A DNA stretch of 64,000 nucleotides, from contig CM060200.1 of the NCBI GenBank assembly GCA_030562195.1, positions 25,025,023 to 25,089,022 of the forward strand, written 5' to 3'. The translations under genes and the position numbers were made by a program. Positions 54,592 to 64,000 of this stretch are shown here, in pieces (within the stretch, counting starts at the first letter, position 1; each line of letters starts with the position of its first letter). This DNA is from Nipponacmea schrenckii. Its lineage: Eukaryota > Mollusca > Gastropoda > Lottiidae. The notes below the pieces were generated by a model that saw nothing but the letters and a program-made list of their open reading frames with translations, was not told the DNA's origin and ran no database searches.

Positions 54592-57500
54592 AGTGCTGTA
54601 GTCTAGACTTAGATAAGCCAAACATCAATCACTGGGATGTTAACTTGTCTTTACTTTCCTCTGGAAATAAGTGCTGGCACGATATATTCTTGAATCGATG
54701 TATCGGGATACATGCCACGATACGCGTTTTTTTTTTATTAGTGGTTTATTGATACTTGAATTCGTAAAGTCTAATACTGTATAGTAATAATATGCAAAGT
54801 TTCCCTTTTTGCTGTACTATCATTGACATTATCGATATTCTAAATTCTAGAAACATACGATGAAATTCTCTAGATTTGAAGTTCTTCGAATAAGAAATCA
54901 TGTACATTTATGTATTGTGATTTAAACGAGAGATCTCTTGTAAACTAACTTAAAGAGTACCTTTCAAACAGCACCACAGAAGTACTATCCAAAAAAGATA
55001 TTATCATCGTTTTGGATTGGGACGGTATAAAACTATAATGTATAAGTAGTATAACCTTGTCTATTTTGTTGAATACCATTCAGGGATTTCAGGAAGAATC
55101 ATTCAAGAAGGATTTGGAAGAATTAATCGACTGACTGTAGGTACAGACATATATTTATTACACAATATGAATCACTAATCAGCGTGGGCGGCTATTCATG
55201 TCATTAACCATGGTATTATATATTGATTGTAATTTTGATTGTGAATTCAATTAGAAATCTGTATGCTACAAGACTTCTATAACCCACTGTATATTCAGTT
55301 GTGTTCATTGACAGTTAGTGATATCCACTAAATGTGAGTGAAAGCTTGAACATTTAATTACGACATAAACTCTAGTCAGAGAAATTAAAAACAAATTTGA
55401 ATTAAATACATTTTTACACTTCAAATATCTTCAAATCAAACTAAAATGCAACCCTTCTTCCTGGTTTATTTCCGATTGTGAACTTACTGATGTTTTGAAG
55501 GTATATTACAGCACATCTTAGACAGTTACATAGATTGATTATTGTTTGAAATTAAAAACTGAACATAATTACATTTTGATATTTATTGGTAAATAATAGG
55601 TATAGGACATGATTGCTTTGCATAACACATAAAATTTTAATTCAGAAAAAATAATATGTCTACAAAGGGCAGCTTTATCCGATGGAAACGAAATAGTCTT
55701 AGAGAAGTTAATGAGATATTTCTTTTCGAACCCTCTCATATCGATCGAATAATTTTTAATTTAGTAGATTTTCGTCTTTTTTTCAATTGCTTGGTTAACT
55801 ACCTTCCTTATGCTTGGGGTATATTTCAGAATCCTTTATCAAACACAAACACCACTCATTTTCAACCTCATTATGTCGACAACATCTAATATTCTTTCCA
55901 TCGCTACAAAAACGTCTTTCCTGTTTGTGTTGCTACTCAAATCACCATAATTTGTAAAAGTAGGACAGGAAAGGGATGGTCGCTTCTGCAATATGATTCG
56001 TCAACCTTTTATATAACACCCAATTAAAAGTCGTTCTTTGCCCACTGGTTTACTAAAACCTATCATTTTAAGACTGTTATTTTTTAATGCAGACAAACAA
56101 TCCGTTATAATATACTCTCACAAAATTAACGACTATAATTCAACGGAAATTGTAGTAAATATCTGATGGTTTTCTGAAGTAAAAGAGATGAAACGAGAAT
56201 CAGGTGTCGTTGTGCTCGAGGAAGTGACAGGTTTATTGGTATTAGAAACAGAAAAATATCTTTCTTTACCTTAAAAAATTACTTCGAGTTTAATCAATGA
56301 ATGAAAGAATTGTCAATCGTTTAAACAAGAGAAACATTACATATTCAAGTGATTGTTTTTCAAATATAACTTCATGTTAAACTTAACATGTAATCTAACA
56401 TTATTTTAATAAAATATTTCAGATTATCTTACTTTATTGTTATTTCGTTGTGGGTTAAGTCTTTCAAAACATTGAAAGCGGATTCATTTTTATATACATA
56501 AACTTGAATTGTAAGCTAACTCTATTTTCAAATAAAAGCATTTCAAGTTAAATCTTATTTTTGAAAAGGATATGCCGTGTATTGGATGTTTCTTGCAAGT
56601 TTATTAAAGTCATGCGTCCTTTATTTCTGGTTATGTATTCTCGAACAATCTTAGCACTAGGATACATAGAAAAAAATGTTCGAAGTTCTGACCTTATGGT
56701 ATCCTAGCGCTAAAATCGATTCGTGACATAAATTTGTGAAATAAACATGCAAAGCCCTGCAATGAGCAATAACGGAAACTTTGCCAGGACAGATAATGAT
56801 CTTCATTGTGGATAGCCATCAGGTTGGATGGTTGGTAGATGTTAAGTTATTCTTCGCTTACTGCGATATCGCGAACTATGTAGCTGTTGGTATTATGAGT
56901 AGTTGATTGTCAAGTTGGATGATTTTATGTTGTTGGTTTGGTTGAGTATAGCCATTTATCGCCAGGCAGTCTATATAGCTTCGAGGATTCTTGGGAGGAA
57001 GAGTTAATATCTCAATGCATTCATTACTGGGTAATTCAATCTACTTACCTGGTGATCAAACAACTATTCTAAGACCTAATTGAACATGTTTGAAACATTA
57101 GTGCTAATCAATTATTCTCCGACAGCACAGGCTTGTGGTATCAATTTACAAACTTCAAGGATTAAAAATCTAATACCTTGATACCGATTTACCTTCACCT
57201 TCACCTACCGACCGTCGTACTCTAAAGTAGGATAAGCTGAATTGTAATAAAGAAATGGATTCAGAAATTACAGTTCGTAAAAATGAGAGGGTGGGGCTTT
57301 ATGAGTGACCAGCATAGCTGATTTCACAAACTTGTCAAGGAATTGATTAATCAATTTGACCAATATCTGTTATTTCTTTGACATTTTGAAAACAGTTATC
57401 TAGGATCATCCGTCATCTAGTTATTAGAATTTGATTCACGATCATGTAAGTAATTTATATGATATTTTGACGGCTGATAAGAAATAGGTCTTTTGGGACG

Positions 57501-58542
57501 AAAGTTTCATTTCTAAAAGAATTAACTTCACAAATTAAGCTGTACCTTTGTTAAATGAAGGGCAGATAAGGGAGAGGGTGTCATTTAGTAGTGATACCAT
57601 GGTCAGATGGTATATTGCTGTAAATGTCGCTAACATGACCATGCTAGTTTTGCGCGGATGGTTCACACTTTGATTTTTACTCAACCATTTCAGAAATAAA
57701 GTTCGTCTTCCTGAAAATGACATCGGAATCTAGAATGAATAACTGACATGGCATATCAAATTATCACACCAAACATTTAGTTTCTGTTTCACTTTTCATA
57801 AATAAAAAATCTTCCTCGGACTGATCTTGTCAATGAACTTGTTTCCTTAAGCTTTTTGTCATATATTTTTAGATTTGACAGAAAATATAGTTTCATTCGA
57901 AGAGCATTGTGATCAAGTTTCATTTTTCATAGGAAGTATTGAATTGCCAAAGAGACCATTTTGACTTGCAACCTGCTTACCAATACATAGTAAATTAAAC
58001 CCCGAGCTCCTGCTATTCATCATTTCATTGTTTTAATATCTATCTAAGAAATCGTGTAATTTGTAAGTCAATGAAAGCTTAGCATATAACTTTACATTAA
58101 ATATTTAATGACAAGTTAATTATTGCGCAATAATGAATATACTTTGTTATTTTAAATGTAATTAAATTTGTCTGTGATCTCTGTGATTTTTCCTATACAG
58201 ACAATATGCAAGGGAATTGAATGTAATCAATTCATTAACAAAGCACTTTATTTAAAATGTCTTTCAATTGCTTTCAGAAGTCTTGCCCTTTGATTTGAAA
58301 ATTATGTTGTATTGAGTGCTAGAGAAGCATTATATTTCCGGGAGAACAACGATTTCAAATTGTGTAGACATTATATTTCATAAAATATATTCATTAAGCT
58401 GATAATTTGAAAATACCTGATAAAATCAAATCCTTTACAGTTTTCCAGACCTTACCTTTATCAAATAAATATAATAAAGGGAGAAAAAAACATATCAATA
58501 TAAATAAGTCCCATATCACTCTGGGGTAAAAAACAGATATAT
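54592..58542. other. no gene seen
   Basis: AT-rich intergenic or intronic DNA. Short frames (for example 55656-55889, starting MSTKGSFIRWKRNSL) show no recognisable domain. 56757-56800 weakly resembles part of the SINE at 53.5 kb (TTTGCCAGGACAG). No splice-linked exon chain was found. Confidence 0.45.
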
Positions 58543-58815
58543 CTGTCATTTGACCAAACCTTTATTAACATTTCTCTTCCAGGCATATCTGTTACTTGAC
58601 CAAATCTCTTGGCATTGCTCTTTTCTAGGTTAACTGTTGTTTGACCAAACCTCTTGACAATGATCCTTCCAGGGTTGTCTATTACTCTATCAAATCTCTT
58701 GACATTGCTCTTTCCAGGTTTGTCTGTTATTTCATCACATCTTTTTCCGGGCTATCTGTTACTTGCCCAAAGACCAAAATACTCGACATTACTCTTTCCA
58801 GGCTCATCTGTTAAC
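58543..58815 (+). repeat. 45 bp minisatellite, six diverged units
   Basis: Units start near CTGTYAYTTGACCAAA at 58543, 58589, 58634, 58679, 58724, 58756 and 58808. The main period is 45 bp; one unit is shortened to 32 bp and the next extended to 52 bp. Each full unit contains CTCTTGRCATTGCTCTTYC. Units are clearly diverged, so it is old. Confidence 0.8.
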
Positions 58816-61800
58816 TTGTTATGATTATCTTATCACGATCTTTCTAGGCTTCTCTCGTCCATGCCTTACCTTGGTGGTAATGTTTCTCCTGAACTACCCA
58901 ATCCTGTGTCTAACATTACTTATTGACGATTGCTCTTCGCTTATTTGTAGTTTTCTGATCAAACGTTTTTGGCTATGGTCGTCTCTTTTCAGTGTATTCC
59001 GTATCGAGACATTTTGTCACACCGGCATATCGTTTCAACCACATAGTTCAGAATCGATAGAATCTTATTATCATTCAATTCGCCACTAAAGTGATCAACT
59101 TACGTCAATAGCTGTGGAAATTTGATTTGATGTCTGATCTTATTTGATTGAGTCAGTCTCATTCAGCTTAATTTATTGATGACTATTCTGCCCTGAATAT
59201 ATCTTAATGTAATTACACATAGAGAACAGAACCGCGATCTGATCTTTAACAGTTTGATATACATACGTCTGGCCAAAACATAATAAAGGCATAAAATATA
59301 CATCTTAAGCGTTTTGAAGACAAAACCATAACAATAAAATATATCTGGTTGAATAATACAACAATACGTAAACCATACTAGATCAGATCGTTGATAATGA
59401 GATAAACTTGACAGCTTGTGCATATAACGTAATATTTATTTATTCTACCAAAGTCAGTGAAATCTTTGTACTAATTATATTGAAATTACCATTTACATCG
59501 GCAATCAAATTTACATGCTTATTGTACTAATAAAGTGCAGAAAAAAGATTCCATATTAAGGATTTAGATTTGAACAATAAAGACACTATAAAGATGTAAT
59601 TATACAGAAATGCCCGCAAACATCCTGTATATGAATCTATGTCACACTATGTAATTACCACTCGAAACATTACGATGAACGTCCGTATAATCTTGACGTG
59701 ATATAAATTAATCAAGATTTAGTTCTACAGAATAATGATTGCTAATTCCCTCGTTTCCATTCTAGTCTATTATCCTTCTAATCTATATCCAACTCAACAT
59801 TGCCTAATAGAATTTATATATTACCGGAACGTATTGGCGACATTCAGAATACAATTACAACAGTCTGGTCGGATAAAGGCGACTAAAACATTATCATTAT
59901 TTGCATTATATTATTTATTATGCTGGACTTAACCTTCGGACTATATCAAATGTCTGGTTTCAATCAGATATTCTGAAGTCTTATCGACACAAGCAGTCCC
60001 AGACTGTTGAGAGAATTTGTTCTTGATGGCGAATGTAAATAAAGTAATTACAACTGTCAATAGAAATTTGCGCCTCCAGAGGACCATCGGATATAACGTT
60101 GAAACCTGGTGCCACTTGCTTCGTTAGTGTTGGTAAAAAAGATGGTAGTAGTTTCTAAGCGTGTGTCTAGCCTGGTTACGTGAGTAAACCAGTCAACAGA
60201 GATGTAAATAGCTACATATAATCCATGAATCATCAGCGTTGGAAGACAGGGTGTTTTCGTTTAGCGTAGATAGAGATCACTGTAAACAGGTATGGGAAGA
60301 GTGCATACTGAGATGAGATATACCACTTATAATTATTAGTTATGTACTTTGTGTTTTAGATATCGTTATGTAAGTACATCGTACAGCAGAATTCCTCAAT
60401 GACCCAATAAATAAATTAATTAAATTATTTTTGACCTAAGTTATTTTGTAAAAAGCTTAAAAACGTCTCTTAGTTTAATAGATTTATCTTGATACATAGA
60501 AATGCTATTTTTTGTGATAGCACCCGGTAAGTCTAACTGATACTCTTATTTAACAAGTTTGACGCAGTAAACTTTATGCCCATTCTTAAAAGAAGTTTTT
60601 AATTCAAAGACCGACTTTTATCAAAGTTCAGAAAATTGACCAGCACCATCCTTTCTATAAATATTCCGTGTGAAATCAAAATATCTCTATGTCAAATATT
60701 TATCAATCGATGATTCAATTATCGGGATATGACGTCACTAGGTATGATGATTTTAAATGCGATGATTTCTAGAAGACGACTTGTCAAAGTGTCTGTTACT
60801 AAACATTCATTAGACAGCAGACGATAATGATAACAATTTCACAATTTATTACTGATTATTATAATTGACATTTCAGACATAATCAGTCATTGAATTAAAA
60901 ATCATTCTGTTCAAAATAAATATTAAAGAATGTTACTCGGTTTCTGGGTTAGACAAACTCACCCTGAGTTCAAACGATGCTTCTAGTTTCTTACGATTAA
61001 TGTGACATTTTATTTTCTTCACTTCCACAAGTCCTTGTATAAATAGCAAGAACGGAAATATTACCATTTCTTCTTTAATATCAAAGCACATTAACACAAT
61101 TTACGCTGTTCGTCATCAGATTATGAAAAGGAGTAAAAATAAGATTATATAACGAGGAAAAGGCTCTTTGACATGTAATAAGCAGAACAATATTATCGAC
61201 TCAAAAATGCGACTTCTATAGTCAATTGTGTGAAAAACATGTTGAAAATTATCTTTAAATAGTACATAGCAAAAACTGAAGGTCACGATATTATGTTGAA
61301 CAGTTGCTGCAATTACTATAGTTTAAGCTGTATGCTCTGCACAGTTTTTTGTTTTAAAAAAGGACATTTCGAAAACAAACTGGGTCTTTGTTGATAGCTA
61401 AGTCCCAAAACCATTAAAGATGGGTTGCCTCATTAATTAGAGGCAAAATAAGCTTACTTATTGATTAATTGGGGTTTCTAATGAATATTCCATGTATTCT
61501 CAAGTTCCAAAGACCTATGTGGACGTAGAAATGCTTGTGGAATCCATTTGACTCTGATCTGCTTTGAAACGCTAAATTTAGACTCTATGTTTGTTCACGT
61601 GACCAAATGACGTCATATGAATGAAGGTTTCAAAGAATTGATTTTGTATTTTATTATTAGTGAGTTAAAACTTATTTAAATTCATTCATAATGTTTTTAC
61701 AAAGTGATATTGAAACGTTTTATTGCCTTTTGCTAGAGATAATAAATGGAATACCAAAATGGCATTGTTGTTGAGGAAAATATTAAGGAATGTGGGCAAG

Positions 61801-63680
61801 TACGCATCCGTGCATACAAAACAACCACCGCGTCCGGTTATGTACCGAATTAACAGACTGGATGATCAAAAAAAAGATCAACGACATTTGAACGACATAT
61901 GAGACTTGATGAACATACCTATGTTAGTACCTTACCTTACCTAATCCTGTCATAATTAGCCTAATTACGAGTTAATTAAGGACTTGTGGGACCATCTGGT
62001 AATTTTCCCAGTCATTGAACCTCTACTTTCTATTGATATAAGTATTACCGGTCCAATGATGGTATATATATATGTATATATATGAAAATAAGGCAACCTT
62101 TCTTAAATACAAGTAGCTTCAATTATAATTGTCTAGAAAAATCGAAAAAGCAGTAACGAGTTCCTGTTATTGTAAATAGCTGGTAATGTAGCATACGTAC
62201 TACGCATGGTTCTAAAATGGAAATAACACACACGATTAAAGTTCTATAAGTCGAAATTTTAACGCCTATAATATTTCACATTTCACGTAAAATCACATTT
62301 AAAGTTTTCGAAATGTTTTTTTAAGATCTCGACTAATTAAGTTCAAGATGTTCAAAGTTTTTTTTTCATGTAACATCCATGTGCTAATAGGACCTTTAAT
62401 TCTTATTTAACCAAAGAATGACAAGATTCTTATTCGTTCCCTGTCGTGCCCAGACTAATATCTTAGACACGTACCGACATTGTAGATCCAGATATTTAAC
62501 CAAATTAAGTACTTTGTAAAAAATTCAACACTTTGAATGCAATATGATTTTTTTTTAACTTCGAGTAATAAGAATTCGTTTTACGACAGATGAGGGCCAC
62601 TTTTACAGGTTGCTTATAGCAAATAGATTACCGAGTATCTAAGCAATTTCGTTTATGTATAAGATGGTTTATTTGACGCAAACATTTAGTACGTCCACCG
62701 GGAAAATCGTTTATTAAAATATATATGTAAATGAAAATCAACTTTTAGGAAGCGGAATATACAAAAGAGATGAGTTTTCAAACATTGATGAACGATAAGG
62801 GTTAATTCAAAGGCTGAAAAAATTTAGGGCTTAATTTTTGTAAAATATACAGTTTCGCTTACATCTGAAACAATCCCAAACAGCATCGATTCCACCCTTA
62901 GCAAAAACATCAAAAGAAAATATAACAGAGCCCCCATCCCCCTTAAACGGTATCAGTATGATATGATTTTCATTTCATGCATTCACTTAAAATACCATGA
63001 TAGTGGATCATTTGAATAATTGATAAAACGTGCACAGTTTGTTATATTTCAATATTTCTTTCTCTGGAAAGCAGATCTCTCTATGACGTCCGCGCTCACC
63101 ACGTGAAGTTGGTACAATATGTGAAGAAAAATATATATTTATATTAACTAACATGCACATAGCGTCACATTAAATTTCTCATTTCTTTAATATGATTTGG
63201 TTTATTCTTTCATATTAAAACCTTGTCTATTCTAATTACTCTACGATTTTTTTTATCTTATTCTAATACATAATCGGATTGGAATTCATATTGTCTAAAA
63301 GCATTTAAATTACATATAATACTGTGTCTTATGTTTCTTGAAAATTACTCAGGCTTAGAATATGTCGATATTTTCAAATATGAAAATAAAATGGTTATAT
63401 CTATTGAAGAAAGGGTTTGGGTGAAATTTGATAATTTATATTATATAACTTGAATGGCTATGGAAGCGTTAAATAATTTCATATTGATATTATCGAGGCA
63501 ACTTTAAGTAGCCATTTACTTTAGTTGGCGATTAATTCACTGATCACCTATCATGAAAATGCGAACATTAGTGGACATGTTTCAAATGACATGGTGTATT
63601 GATGTCAATCAATGTCAATGTCAATGTTCTGATTTTGATATAGTGTGCACTATATAGTGTGCACATGACCCTGTCGAAAC
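58816..63680. other. no gene seen
   Basis: AT-rich, no convincing coding frame or transposon end. 62062-62086 is a short TA/TATG repeat. 63602-63626 repeats TGTCAA, and 63640-63664 contains the palindromic TAGTGTGCACTATATAGTGTGCA stretch. Confidence 0.45.
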
Positions 63681-63681
63681 T

Positions 63682-64000
63682 GTTTTTTTTTTTTTTTTTT
63701 TTTTTTTGTAAACAGTATTTTATACATAAGTATACAAATATACATTATGAAAAGGATTGGGGAACAGGGTAGGCCTTTATTACCCCTCTCCTACAAACGT
63801 TTAGATATATACGATCGGTGTGTGAAAGTTCGATGACCTTAAATAAGTCATCTTCACTCACAATTCCAGTCCACCCAGCTGTAAATGGGTACGGATAATC
63901 CGGGAAAGATCAATGCAAAGAGGTTTGGCCAAGGACCAGCTGGTAGAAAGGGTCCCTGTCTCGGCGGACTTGTGAACCTAAGTTGTTATCCTTGTAAAAT
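63682..64000 (-). mobile_element. SINE-like element, cut by the window edge
   Basis: A T run (63682-63708; a poly(A) tail on the - strand) is followed by sequence whose complement contains CCCATTTACAGCTGGGTGGA and CCTTGGCCAAACCTCTTTG, wording common in molluscan tRNA-derived SINE bodies (from memory). The tRNA-like head, if present, lies beyond position 64000. AAGTCATCTTCACTC at 63846 recurs in the fragment near 6810. Confidence 0.5.

Noticed and set aside
62062..62086. Regulatory TATA cluster
   Set aside because: It is a simple TA/TATG microsatellite without a neighbouring coding region.

Overview
This window is AT-rich eukaryotic nuclear DNA from an invertebrate, probably a mollusc. That placement is an inference: it rests on the mix of hAT, animal-type CACTA, copia and CR1/L2-like elements, on the style of the tRNA-derived SINEs, and on dispersed repeats rich in CTTCCGGTTT. 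No operon, ribosome binding site or bacterial gene is present. A run of exactly 500 N at 25484-25983 marks an assembly gap.

Host-gene content is small. The only convincing host-like gene is a three-exon gene at 9131-10468 (+) for a 130-residue protein with four hydrophobic segments. Its promoter and first coding exon lie in a 1.8 kb block that is also present upstream (about 450-2270), so the upstream copy may act as a second promoter with an alternative first exon. The two copies share an ungapped identical 119 bp stretch that contains a TATA box.

Almost everything else is mobile DNA, often nested. 2827-6628 is a hAT element with 14 bp perfect inverted ends, an 8 bp target duplication and a frameshifted transposase. 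10896-11646 is a LINE tail. 13.2-25.5 kb is dominated by an unrecognised family of 1-4 kb repeats. Their 3' ends carry near-perfect palindromes beside A/T tracts, and the palindrome arm is repeated near the 5' end of the same copy or of its closest relative. The assembly gap falls in a tandem array of these ends. 26085-31419 is a TTAA-flanked element interrupted by a Ty1/copia retrotransposon (26943-31271) with LTRs, primer site, polypurine tract, gag and pol and a 5 bp target duplication. 35.5-37.9 kb holds more copies of the 13-21 kb repeats, including a pre-insertion site, and two hairpins with unrelated stems but the same loop.

39752-54357 is a 14.6 kb CACTA (EnSpm/CMC) element. It has CAC-type ends, long subterminal arrays of GTGTAA/TTACAC motifs, a zinc-finger DDE transposase (49975-52727, -) and an SAMD3-like accessory gene with a phase-0 intron (41418-43482, -). 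A nearly full-length CR1/L2-like LINE, with an SGNH-hydrolase-like ORF1 followed by endonuclease and reverse transcriptase, is inserted between these two genes, and a tRNA-derived SINE with a perfect 10 bp target duplication sits near the right end.

From 54.4 kb to the right edge I see no gene: there is a cluster of inverted iterons, a 45 bp minisatellite and a partial SINE-like element at the edge. Several transposon reading frames break at homopolymer runs, so some of the 'pseudogenes' may be consensus errors.
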